A stretch of DNA of 64,000 nt from Saccharobesus litoralis (GTDB lineage Bacteria > Pseudomonadota > Gammaproteobacteria > Enterobacterales > Alteromonadaceae): NCBI RefSeq assembly GCF_003063625.1, contig NZ_CP026604.1, forward strand, positions 1,550,001 to 1,614,000, read 5' to 3'. A program made the position numbers and the translations under genes. Below, one piece after another: positions 25,838-34,270 of the stretch. Numbering within the stretch: the stretch's first letter is position 1; each line of letters opens with the position of its first letter. The notes beneath the pieces are model-generated. The model made no database searches. It was not told the origin of the DNA and saw only the letters and a program-made list of their open reading frames with translations.

Positions 25838-26962
25838 ATGCGACAGTGGATAAAACCTTCACATTGTGAGGGACAAGTGTCAAAGCAAGCCCACGCGGAT
25901 TTACCCGATCAGGCGATCTATGAGCGAGAAATTGGTCGAGAGGGTTTTTACGGCCCTGCCACACATATGCATCACAAGCATGCGCCCACGGGGTGGACAG
26001 ACTGGCAAGGTGAGCTAAAACCACGGTTATTTAATTTAAATCTGTGTGTTTGTCATAGTCAATTGCCTTGGCAGCAGGTGCCATTGCTAGAGAATCAATA
26101 TTGTAAGCTAAGGTTTTGGCTTTGCGAAAATGACATGGCGCAGTTGGTACGTAATGCCGATGGTGATGAGTTACTTTTTGTGCATACTGGGCATGCTCAA
26201 CTGTTTTGTGACTACGGCCATCTTAGTGTGAGTGAAGGGGATTACGTATTGATCCCCCGTGGCACTATGTGGCGGTTGGACCACACTGACAATTTGCGGC
26301 TTTTAATGATTGAAGCCACAAATAGCCATTTTCAATTGCCTGATCGTGGAGTGTTAGGCCAGCATGCGTTTTTTGATCCGGCCATGTTGCAACGCCCGCA
26401 AATTGATGAAGCGTTTATTGAGCAACAAGACGAAAAGCAACATCAACTAATTATTAAACGTCATGAAAAGTGGTCAACCTTGACCTATCTATTTAACCCT
26501 TTGGATGCTGTGGGATGGCATGGTGATCTGTCAGTTGTCAAAATTAACTGGCGTGATTTACGCCCTATTACTAGCCATCGTTATCATTTACCGCCCTCAG
26601 CTCATACGACTTTTGTTGCTGAGCAGTTTGTGGTGTGTACCTTTGTGCCTCGTCCGATTGAAACTGATCCGGGAGCATTAAAAGTGCCTTTTTACCATAG
26701 CAATGATGATTTTGATGAAGTCCTGTTCTACCATGCTGGCCACTTTTTTAGTCGCGACAATATTTCCTCCGGTTGTTTGACTTGGCATCCAGCGGGCTTT
26801 ACGCATGGCCCCCATCCCAAAGCCTTTACGGCTGGGTTGCAAGGTAGCAGAAAATATACGGATGAAGTGGCGGTGATGATAGACTGCCGCCATGCGTTAA
26901 CAACTTGTGATGGGTTATTAGCGGCGGAAGATCCTAATTATGTTAATAGCTGGCAAGCTTAA
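25838..26962 (+). CDS. hmgA: Homogentisate 1,2-dioxygenase
   Basis: It opens the ring of homogentisate to maleylacetoacetate. The 374-residue cupin protein has the N-terminal motif HMHHKHAPTGWTDW and DGDELLFVHTG, and the C-terminal iron-site region NDDFDEVLFYHAGHF with HPAGFTHGPHP, which supply the His and Glu ligands. It is somewhat shorter than the 430-residue eukaryotic-like enzymes but in the range of the short bacterial group. The ATG follows GGGAG. A full copy of the interspersed repeat starts 10 bp after its stop and separates it from fahA. Confidence 0.93.
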   Translation: MRQWIKPSHCEGQVSKQAHADLPDQAIYEREIGREGFYGPATHMHHKHAPTGWTDWQGELKPRLFNLNLCVCHSQLPWQQVPLLENQYCKLRFWLCENDMAQLVRNADGDELLFVHTGHAQLFCDYGHLSVSEGDYVLIPRGTMWRLDHTDNLRLLMIEATNSHFQLPDRGVLGQHAFFDPAMLQRPQIDEAFIEQQDEKQHQLIIKRHEKWSTLTYLFNPLDAVGWHGDLSVVKINWRDLRPITSHRYHLPPSAHTTFVAEQFVVCTFVPRPIETDPGALKVPFYHSNDDFDEVLFYHAGHFFSRDNISSGCLTWHPAGFTHGPHPKAFTAGLQGSRKYTDEVAVMIDCRHALTTCDGLLAAEDPNYVNSWQA

Positions 26963-26971
26963 AACCTAAGG

Positions 26972-27195
26972 TATAGTCTTCTCGCTCAGGTCTTATGGTT
27001 CATTGTCAGCGCTTACTCTCGACTTTGGCTCCTGCGTCGTTCTACTACCTAAATCCATTTAGGCAGCCCCAATCACATAGTAGAGCATATGCTCATGGGG
27101 TCTCGAAGCTTGCCTACATGGATGTAGGTAAGGAGCGTGAGCACGGATGCGGTAGCTTTGACGGCTTCCCCTAAAACCTGATCGCTTTGACTATA
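26972..27195 (-). repeat. MITE-like interspersed repeat, copy B (full form, inverted)
   Basis: This 224-bp copy is in the opposite orientation to copy A and lies inside the tyrosine catabolic run, between hmgA and fahA. In a polycistronic message it would fold on itself through its terminal repeats and could change message stability or separate expression of the two halves. Confidence 0.8.
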
Positions 27196-27228
27196 AGTAT
27201 TTATGTTTTCAGCAATAAGAGAATCAAG

Positions 27229-28233
27229 ATGAAACTAGCAAGCCTTAAAACCAACCAAGAAGGACAATCTAGCCGCGATGGTTACTTGGTTGTTGTAGAT
27301 AGAAGTTTACGCTTTCAGGTTGATGTTAGCCATATTGCTGAAAATATGCAGCAAGCGTTAGATAGTTGGGCTAATGTTGCGCCCGTATTGCAGGCGATTT
27401 ACGTTTCACTTAATCAAGGGCGAGTGCAAAATGCTCAGCCGTTTGACGTAACACAATGCTTGTCACCTTTACCGCGCGCTTATCATTGGGCCGACGCCAG
27501 TGCCTATGTCAATCACGTGGAGTTGGTACGTAAAGCGCGTGGTGCAGCAATGCCCGAAAGCTTTTGGCATGATCCACTGATGTATCAAGGTGGTTCCGAT
27601 ACGTTTTTAACCCCGAACCAAGATATTTGTATGCCGACAACCGATTGGGGTATCGATTTTGAAGCGGAATTAGCGGTGATCACTGACGATGTGCCTTTTG
27701 GAGTGTCTGCGCAAAATGCACAGCAACACATCAAATTACTGATGTTGGTCAATGATGTATCGTTACGTAATTTAATTCCTGCAGAACTCGCAAAGGGGTT
27801 TGGTTTTTATCAAAGTAAACCTTCTAGCAGTTTTTCACCTGTGGCGGTTACGCCGGATGAATTAGCATCAAATTGGCGAGACGGTAAAGCACACTTGCCG
27901 ATGCGCTGTTATTTAAATGACGAATTATTTGGTCAGCCGAATGCAGGCATAGACATGACGTTCAATTTTTACCAACTGGTGGCTCATGCGGCTAAAACCC
28001 GCGCATTAGCGGCAGGAACCATTATTGGCTCTGGCACGGTTTCTAATTGCGATCGTGCGTTGGGCAGTTGTTGTATTGCAGAACAGCGCATGCTGGAAAT
28101 ATTAGAGTTTGGGCAGGCAAAAACCTCATTTTTACAGTTTGGGGATACAGTTAAAATTGAAATGCAAGATGAGCAGGGAGCCACTATTTTTGGGGCAATA
28201 CAGCAAAAAGTGACGCGCCGAGCAGAAAGTTAG
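27229..28233 (+). CDS. fahA: Fumarylacetoacetate hydrolase family protein (fumarylacetoacetase)
   Basis: The 334-residue protein is a FAH-fold hydrolase: DFEAELAVITDDVP supplies the metal-binding acidic residues, and RDLIPAE-like RNLIPAELAKGFGFYQSKPSSSFSP is the conserved substrate region in pieces. Position after hppD and hmgA and before maiA makes fumarylacetoacetase, the last step of tyrosine breakdown, the clear role. I took the ATG at 27229. An in-frame TTG 14 codons earlier lies inside the end of repeat copy B and is not a believable start. Confidence 0.9.
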   Translation: MKLASLKTNQEGQSSRDGYLVVVDRSLRFQVDVSHIAENMQQALDSWANVAPVLQAIYVSLNQGRVQNAQPFDVTQCLSPLPRAYHWADASAYVNHVELVRKARGAAMPESFWHDPLMYQGGSDTFLTPNQDICMPTTDWGIDFEAELAVITDDVPFGVSAQNAQQHIKLLMLVNDVSLRNLIPAELAKGFGFYQSKPSSSFSPVAVTPDELASNWRDGKAHLPMRCYLNDELFGQPNAGIDMTFNFYQLVAHAAKTRALAAGTIIGSGTVSNCDRALGSCCIAEQRMLEILEFGQAKTSFLQFGDTVKIEMQDEQGATIFGAIQQKVTRRAES

Positions 28234-28282
28234 TTATCTTGAACTAAACTAAGGTTAGTTCATTCTCAACTTGGGTTTGCTT

Positions 28283-28930
28283 GTGAAACTTTACAGTTAT
28301 TGGCGCTCTTCAGCGGCGTATCGCACCCGTATTGCATTAAATTTTAAACAACTTAACTACAAAATTGTGCCGGTTAATTTGGCGCCAGACAGTAACGAGC
28401 AGCAAACCGCCACTTATGGTGAAGTTAACCCAGCACGATTAGTGCCGGCGCTTGACGATGACGGTTTTATTATTCACCAGTCAATGGCTATTATCGAATA
28501 TTTGGACAACAAATATCCGCAACAAAGGCTGATCCCAGAAGATAGTCAATCCGCCGCTCAAGTTAGAGCTATTGCGCAGGATATTGCTTGTGATATTCAT
28601 CCGTTAAATAACTTGAGGGTTTTGAATTATTTACAAGATAAAATTGGCATAGACGACAAGCTAAAGCAATCTTGGTATCACCATTGGTTACACACTGGGT
28701 TTGCAGCGATTGAACGACAATTGCGTCATTGTGCTGGGCATTACGCTGTGGCTAACAACTTTAGTTTAGCTGACGTGTGTTTGGTGCCTCAGGTTTACAA
28801 TGCCTTACGCTATAAGCTGGATATTTCACCTTATTCTATGATCCAGCGCGTGTATGGTCATTGCCTAGAACTTGAAGCGGTTCGCAAAGCCAAGCCTGAA
28901 ATTCAACCAGATGCAGTTCACAGCCGATAA
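28283..28930 (+). CDS. maiA: Maleylacetoacetate isomerase
   Basis: This zeta-class glutathione transferase isomerises maleylacetoacetate to fumarylacetoacetate. The N-terminal thioredoxin fold has the zeta signature SYWRSSAAYRTRIAL, whose serine activates glutathione, and the helical C-terminal half contains NNFSLADVCLVPQVYNA. It has about 215 residues, normal for the family. I used the GTG at 28283 (KLYSYWRSS), which matches family N-termini. A TTG four codons upstream is an alternative. It completes the pathway begun by hppD. Confidence 0.93.
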   Translation: MKLYSYWRSSAAYRTRIALNFKQLNYKIVPVNLAPDSNEQQTATYGEVNPARLVPALDDDGFIIHQSMAIIEYLDNKYPQQRLIPEDSQSAAQVRAIAQDIACDIHPLNNLRVLNYLQDKIGIDDKLKQSWYHHWLHTGFAAIERQLRHCAGHYAVANNFSLADVCLVPQVYNALRYKLDISPYSMIQRVYGHCLELEAVRKAKPEIQPDAVHSR

Positions 28931-28957
28931 CTTAAATACTTAGCGGAGGTAACAATA

Positions 28958-29509
28958 ATGAAGAGAATAGGCTGTGTTAGTTCCATCACTGAAATGGATG
29001 TTATTGCCCGTGTACCTTTGTTTAAACAGTTGACCTCGCAAGAGCGCAGTTTTATTGCCGGCGACGAAGTGGCATTTTTTCAAGCGGATAAAGGTGATTT
29101 TGTTATTCGTGAAGGTGAATCCGACAGGTGCTTTTATGTCTTGCTATCAGGTGCCTTGCAGGTAATAAAGCATGAGCAACACAAACAAGTGGCAGTGATA
29201 GAACCTGGAGAATTTGTCGGCGAAGTGGCGTTTGTGACTAGTCAAGCCCGAACAGCCGATGTTATCGCCAGTGATACTTGTATTCTATTAAGGGTTGACC
29301 AAGCCTTAATGGCTAAATTGCCTGCAAAATTAAAAGAACGAATTAACGAGCAATTAATAAGTGCATTGGTCAGCCGAGTGGAGCATCTTACTGAGCAAGT
29401 ATTTGATTTAAGTGAACAACTGGAATGCGCCATGCAACAAGACGAGGACCAAGCGGCATCTGTGCATATCGATGGTCAAGAGCAAGTTAAAGAAGTGTTT
29501 GGTGGTTAA
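28958..29509 (+). CDS. Cyclic nucleotide-binding domain protein
   Basis: The 183-residue protein has a CRP-like beta-roll at about residues 20-135 (GDFVIREGESDRCFYVLLSGALQVI; EPGEFVGEVAFVTSQARTADVIASD). The phosphate-binding cassette FVGEVAFV...ARTADV retains Glu and Arg, so cyclic nucleotide binding is plausible. There is no helix-turn-helix; instead there is a helical, partly coiled tail (VSRVEHLTEQVFDLSEQLE). It may be a regulatory subunit or adaptor. It follows maiA by 27 bp in the same direction and could be part of the same transcript. The partner is unknown. Confidence 0.75.
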   Translation: MKRIGCVSSITEMDVIARVPLFKQLTSQERSFIAGDEVAFFQADKGDFVIREGESDRCFYVLLSGALQVIKHEQHKQVAVIEPGEFVGEVAFVTSQARTADVIASDTCILLRVDQALMAKLPAKLKERINEQLISALVSRVEHLTEQVFDLSEQLECAMQQDEDQAASVHIDGQEQVKEVFGG

Positions 29510-29511
29510 CC

Positions 29512-30150
29512 CTATTGATCCAACAATTTTGTCTTACGAGGTAAGTTTTTACCCCAAGTGACAATATAAATCACGCCAATAATACAACCGAATATTGTGC
29601 CAAATAGGTGGGCATCGGTTGCAACATTTGCATTAATTAGTTCGGCGACTTGCATACTACCGCCTGCAATTTGTTCCCAAATGACTTTACCAATAACAAA
29701 CAGCAGAATAAGTTCGCCACCATTGACTTTACGTTTGATATCTTCAATGGCACCAAAGCAGAAAAGACCATGCAAAATCGCGGAAAAGCCAACGTAATGA
29801 GTATAACTTTGCCACATAACAATGCTAGCGGAAATGGCTAAACCGAGCAGCAAGCTAACAATAGCTAATTTGTATTTAGCATAATATTCGCCATGTAAAG
29901 CCCATACTGCCAGTACACCACCTAAGTTGAGCAAGCTGTGATAGGTATTACTGTGCACTAAATGGCCGGTAATTAAACGCCACCATTCACCATTGTTACT
30001 AAGAGCTGGAATTAAAGCCCAGCTAGCGTTTAATTGTGTTTCACCAGCCGTTGTCAGCAAAATAAGTGCGCCAAGGGTAATAAAAGGCAGACTGAATTGG
30101 CGTTGGTAAGGCAGCTGTTTTATGATGGCGAGCATTATTAAAAAATTCAC
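29512..30150 (-). CDS. rrtA: Rhombosortase (rhomboid-type intramembrane protease)
   Basis: This compact rhomboid has up to 212 residues and about six membrane helices. The active-site serine is in YVGFSAILHGLF and the histidine in ATDAHLFG; the loop GHLVHSNTYHSLLN is typical of rhombosortases. These enzymes process proteins with a C-terminal GlyGly-CTERM tail for surface display or secretion. No such substrate is visible in this window. The start is a GTG at 30148-30150 or the ATG at 30133-30135. It is convergent with the cyclic nucleotide-binding gene, only 2 bp apart, and divergent from the DTW gene. Confidence 0.8.
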   Translation of the reverse strand: MNFLIMLAIIKQLPYQRQFSLPFITLGALILLTTAGETQLNASWALIPALSNNGEWWRLITGHLVHSNTYHSLLNLGGVLAVWALHGEYYAKYKLAIVSLLLGLAISASIVMWQSYTHYVGFSAILHGLFCFGAIEDIKRKVNGGELILLFVIGKVIWEQIAGGSMQVAELINANVATDAHLFGTIFGCIIGVIYIVTWGKNLPRKTKLLDQ

Positions 30151-30171
30151 TTATTGGCTGATTGTAGTTAG

Positions 30172-30882
30172 ATGTCACGTGTTATTTGCCAAACTTGCTT
30201 TCGACCGCAAAAAGCATGTATTTGTCACCTAGTGCAGGTTGTCGAAAATTCGGCTTCGGTGCGTATTATTCAACATTGTAAGGAAGTAACACAAGCCAAA
30301 GGCACGGCAAAGTTGGCTGAGTTGTGTTTAAGTCGTTGCGAAATCGAAGTGATCAATCCAGAAACTCAGTTTTGGCAACTAGCGACTAACCAAGTGGTGT
30401 TATTTCCAGCTGATAATGCTATTGATGTTGAAAAGTGGTGGCAGCAGGTCCAAGTTGCTGAGCGTAATAGTCCAACAGTAGATGGTGATAAACGGAACAA
30501 AGTGGCTGTGTTCCATGAACCTAGTATTGTTTTGTTAGATGGTACTTGGCGCCAAGCGAATCAGTTGTTGCGTGCTTGTCGTAATTTACAAAATGTGCAG
30601 TTTATTCGTTTATGTCCGACGATAATTGATGAAAAAGCGTCTAATCTTCGTGATTTGTCGTCAATATCGCCAGCATCGAAAAAGAATAGCCAAGTTCATA
30701 CAACAGAGCCAGCGACAGGTTATGCAAGGTTGCGTAAAGCAAAACGTACAGATTCTTTGTCGACTATACAGGCTATAGCCGCTTGTTTAATTAGCAGCAA
30801 AATTGATAAAAATGCCGGTTTAGAACTAATAAAAATATTCGAACGTTTTGTCGATTTTCAATTAAGGTTTCGCCCGCAATAG
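30172..30882 (+). CDS. tapT: DTW-domain tRNA-uridine aminocarboxypropyltransferase
   Basis: The 236-residue protein starts with a zinc-like cysteine set (CQTCFRPQKACICH) and carries the family motif DGTWRQANQLLR followed by YARLRKAKRTDSLSTIQA. DTW/TDD proteins such as E. coli TapT (YfiP) use S-adenosylmethionine to add an aminocarboxypropyl group to U47 of tRNA, making acp3U. An insertion at about residues 160-185 (SSISPASKKNSQ) is probably a loop. It is divergent from the rhombosortase gene and 11 bp upstream of ggt. Confidence 0.85.
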   Translation: MSRVICQTCFRPQKACICHLVQVVENSASVRIIQHCKEVTQAKGTAKLAELCLSRCEIEVINPETQFWQLATNQVVLFPADNAIDVEKWWQQVQVAERNSPTVDGDKRNKVAVFHEPSIVLLDGTWRQANQLLRACRNLQNVQFIRLCPTIIDEKASNLRDLSSISPASKKNSQVHTTEPATGYARLRKAKRTDSLSTIQAIAACLISSKIDKNAGLELIKIFERFVDFQLRFRPQ

Positions 30883-30893
30883 GGTGTTTTATT

Positions 30894-32705
30894 ATGTTTA
30901 AAAATATTATTCGATTAACACCCAATACGTTATTCGCTTGCTTAATGACAGTATTCGCGGCGCTATCTACAATCAGCTGTGCGTCAAGCTCTATTGTTCA
31001 GTCAGAATCAAGCATAAGTAGTAACAGGAAAACCCCAGCACAAATTGAAACACGAGAACCTGAAGCTGCGACAGGCGTTACCCAGCAGCAACTTGTGGTT
31101 GCCGAAAAGTTTATGGTCGTGGCGGCTAATCCTTACGCCAGCCAAGCGGGCTTTAATATATTACAGCAGGGTGGTGATGCAATAGACGCTGCGGTTGCTG
31201 TGCAAGCCATGCTAACCTTGGTTGAACCACAATCATCAGGCATTGGTGGCGGTGCCTTTATTTTATATTGGAATAATCAAGCAAAAAAATTATTCAGCAT
31301 TGATGCGAGAGAAACGGCTCCAGCTGCCGCCACACCTGAGTTATTTTTGGATGAAACCGGTAAACCAGTTAAATGGATTAAAGCGGTTGTTGGAGGGCGC
31401 TCAGTCGGCGTACCCGGTGTTTTAGCTGGATTAGATTTGGCGCACAAACGCTGGGGAAATCTGTCATGGTCAGCCTTGTTTGACGATGCCATTGAACGTT
31501 CTGCTAATGGTTTTAGCGTGTCACCTCGTATGGCGAAAATGGTTGCTATGGCCTATAACCCAGGAATTAAACAGTTACCTGAAGTTAAGCGCTATCTATA
31601 TCCAAATAACAAACCCGTGGCGGCAGGGCATCTACTGAAAAATCCTAAACTGGCGCAAACGTATCGGATCATCGCAAATCAAGGCGCACAGGCTTTTTAC
31701 CAAGGACAACTCGCTGAGTCTATAGTTAGTGCGGTGCAAAACGCACCGATTGCGCCGGGTACATTATCGCTCGCTGACTTAGCTAATTATCAAGCGGTTT
31801 ATCGTCAGCCTATTTGTGCTGAATATCGCCAACAAAAGCTCTGTGGTATGGCGCCGCCTAGTTCAGGAGGAACTACAGTATTACAAACATTGAAGCTGCT
31901 CGAACCCTTTAATTTAGGTAAGCAAGCTAATTCGCTAGCCGCTATTCATCTTATTAGCCAAGCTGCGCGTTTAGCGTTTGCGGATCGTAATCGTTATATT
32001 GCTGATCCTGATTTTGCGCCAGTACCGGTTGAGCAAATGTTTAACGACGACTATTTAGCAACGCGTCGCCAATTAATTCAATCTAATCAGGATATGGGTA
32101 AGGCTGTAGCCGGAGTTTTGGCGCCAGTCGGCAGTGATAATGCGATTGAGCGGCCAAATACCAGTCACTTTTCTATTATTGATAAGCAAGGCAATGCTAT
32201 TTCGGTGACCACGAGTATAGAGATGGCGTTTGGTTCTGCATTAATGGTCGAGGGCTTTTTACTTAATAATCAATTAACTGATTTTTCATTATCGCCTACT
32301 CAAGGGGGGAAATTAGTCAGTAACCGAGTTGAGCCTAATAAACGGCCTCGTAGCTCGATGGCCCCTTTTATTGGTTTTGATAAACAAGGTGAGTTATCTA
32401 TGGTGCTTGGCTCTCCTGGAGGCTCTCGTATTATCAATTATGTCACGCAAAATATTATTGGCATGATTGACTGGCAACTCGACCCATTGCAAGCCGCTAG
32501 CCTGCCACATTTTACTCATCGTAATGATTATCTTGCGTTAGAGAAAGCTACTGAAATCACTGAGCTAGAGGTGCAATTATCGGCTATGGGGCACAAAGTG
32601 AAAGTCATCAATTTAAATAGCGGCGTTCATACCATCCAAGTAAAAAACGGCAAGTTGTTGGGAGCGGCAGATCCGCGGCGTGAAGGAGTCGCGTTAGGAC
32701 AATAG
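30894..32705 (+). CDS. ggt: Gamma-glutamyltransferase
   Basis: The periplasmic or outer-membrane-associated enzyme cleaves glutathione and other gamma-glutamyl compounds. The 603-residue precursor has a hydrophobic N-terminus (LFACLMTVFAALSTISCAS) whose cysteine may be lipid-modified, although the lipobox is not canonical. Self-processing would occur before Thr423 in RPNTSHFSIID, which becomes the N-terminal nucleophile of the small subunit. The oxyanion/binding motif LGSPGGSRI and the large-subunit SSGIGGGAFIL are present. It sits between tapT and glpK, all in the same direction, without a visible terminator. Confidence 0.95.
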   Translation: MFKNIIRLTPNTLFACLMTVFAALSTISCASSSIVQSESSISSNRKTPAQIETREPEAATGVTQQQLVVAEKFMVVAANPYASQAGFNILQQGGDAIDAAVAVQAMLTLVEPQSSGIGGGAFILYWNNQAKKLFSIDARETAPAAATPELFLDETGKPVKWIKAVVGGRSVGVPGVLAGLDLAHKRWGNLSWSALFDDAIERSANGFSVSPRMAKMVAMAYNPGIKQLPEVKRYLYPNNKPVAAGHLLKNPKLAQTYRIIANQGAQAFYQGQLAESIVSAVQNAPIAPGTLSLADLANYQAVYRQPICAEYRQQKLCGMAPPSSGGTTVLQTLKLLEPFNLGKQANSLAAIHLISQAARLAFADRNRYIADPDFAPVPVEQMFNDDYLATRRQLIQSNQDMGKAVAGVLAPVGSDNAIERPNTSHFSIIDKQGNAISVTTSIEMAFGSALMVEGFLLNNQLTDFSLSPTQGGKLVSNRVEPNKRPRSSMAPFIGFDKQGELSMVLGSPGGSRIINYVTQNIIGMIDWQLDPLQAASLPHFTHRNDYLALEKATEITELEVQLSAMGHKVKVINLNSGVHTIQVKNGKLLGAADPRREGVALGQ

Positions 32706-32776
32706 CAGGAAAATTTGTAGTTTTATTGGCTTAGGCAATACTTAAGACAGGTGAAATGTCTTTTTAAGAGCGGCTA

Positions 32777-34261
32777 ATGACTCAATATTTGATTGCGATT
32801 GATCAAGGAACAACGAGCTCTCGCGCTATTTTATTTCACGAAAATGGCCAGATCGAGTGTACAGCTCAACAAGAATTTGAACAAATATATCCTGAGAATG
32901 CATGGGTTGAGCATGATCCGACAGCCATTTTGTCGTCTGTACTATCTGTTTTGCAGCAAGTTGTGAGTTATGCTCAACAAAATAATTTGTCCGTTGCAGG
33001 TATCGGCATCACCAATCAACGTGAAACCACTATAGTTTGGGATAAAACCACGGGCAAACCTGTCTATAACGCGATTGTTTGGCAAGATCGGCGCACGAGT
33101 GATTATTGCCAACAATTAAAAAAACAAGGGTTAGAACAGCAAGTTAGCAGTAAAACTGGATTGCTGATCGACCCTTATTTTTCCGCTACTAAAATTCGTT
33201 GGATTTTAGATAATGTTGCTGGTGCCAAATTGCGCGCGCAACAAGGTGAACTAGCGTTTGGCACGGTTGATACTTTTTTATTATGGCATCTGACTGGTGG
33301 CCGAGAATTTAAGACTGATGCCAGCAACGCATCACGCACAATGTTATTTAATATTCATCAACAAGCGTGGGATGCCGATTTACTTTCCTTGTTTGATATT
33401 CCTGTGAGTATGTTGCCACAAGTGTGTGACTGTGCTGCGCATTTTGGTCACACTGATCGACAACAGATAGGAGATAGTATTGCTATTTTGGCGATGGCCG
33501 GTGATCAACAAGCGGCGATGATAGGGCAAGCCTGCTTGCAACCAGGTGCGGTTAAAACCACATATGGTACAGGTGCGTTTTTAATGCTGAACACGGGAAA
33601 TCAGGCGGTACAGTCGCAACATAAACTACTCACCACTGTTGCTTATCGATTAAACGGCAAAGTCACTTATGCGCTAGAGGGCAGTATATTTGTTGCCGGA
33701 GCGGCTATTCAATGGTTAAGGGATAAACTACAAATTATTGATAGTGCAGAGCAAACGAGCCAGTTAGCACAGTCATTACCCTTAGATCACGGCGTTTATA
33801 CTGTACCGGCTTTTACTGGATTAGGTGCGCCTTATTGGGACCCTGATGTGCGCGGTATGATCTGTGGCTTAACCCGTGATTCAGGGAATGCAGCCTTGGT
33901 TAGCTCTGCTTTGCAAAGTGTAGCTTTTCAAACATTGGATTTGTTAAATGCCATGCAAGCTGACAAGGCAAATGTGCAAATTTTGAAAGTGGATGGTGGC
34001 ATGACGGCGAATACTTGGCTTTTGCAATTTATAGCTGATATTTGCCAGTGTCGTGTAATGCGTCCAGTAATATTAGAAACCACGGCACTTGGTGTCGCTT
34101 TACTGGCTGGTTTACAAGCTGGGGTGTACGCCAACTTAGAGCAAATTAGCCAGCAATGTTTGATGGATGTTGATTTTTCGCCAGCAATGGATCCCCAGTT
34201 GCGCGCAAGCCTTATATCGCGTTGGCAACTGGCGGTGCAATTAGCCAGTCAATTTAAGTAA
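32777..34261 (+). CDS. glpK: Glycerol kinase
   Basis: It phosphorylates glycerol to glycerol-3-phosphate with ATP. The 494-residue FGGY kinase has the phosphate loop DQGTTSSRAI at the N-terminus, INQRETT-like TNQRETTIVWDKTTG, the catalytic Asp region SNASRTML (preceded by KTDA), and LKVDGGMTANTWLLQF in the second ATPase half. The length is close to the E. coli enzyme (502). glpD starts 9 bp after its stop, so the two form an operon for glycerol use. No glpF or glpR is in the window. Confidence 0.97.
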   Translation: MTQYLIAIDQGTTSSRAILFHENGQIECTAQQEFEQIYPENAWVEHDPTAILSSVLSVLQQVVSYAQQNNLSVAGIGITNQRETTIVWDKTTGKPVYNAIVWQDRRTSDYCQQLKKQGLEQQVSSKTGLLIDPYFSATKIRWILDNVAGAKLRAQQGELAFGTVDTFLLWHLTGGREFKTDASNASRTMLFNIHQQAWDADLLSLFDIPVSMLPQVCDCAAHFGHTDRQQIGDSIAILAMAGDQQAAMIGQACLQPGAVKTTYGTGAFLMLNTGNQAVQSQHKLLTTVAYRLNGKVTYALEGSIFVAGAAIQWLRDKLQIIDSAEQTSQLAQSLPLDHGVYTVPAFTGLGAPYWDPDVRGMICGLTRDSGNAALVSSALQSVAFQTLDLLNAMQADKANVQILKVDGGMTANTWLLQFIADICQCRVMRPVILETTALGVALLAGLQAGVYANLEQISQQCLMDVDFSPAMDPQLRASLISRWQLAVQLASQFK

Positions 34262-34270
34262 GTCATTTTT

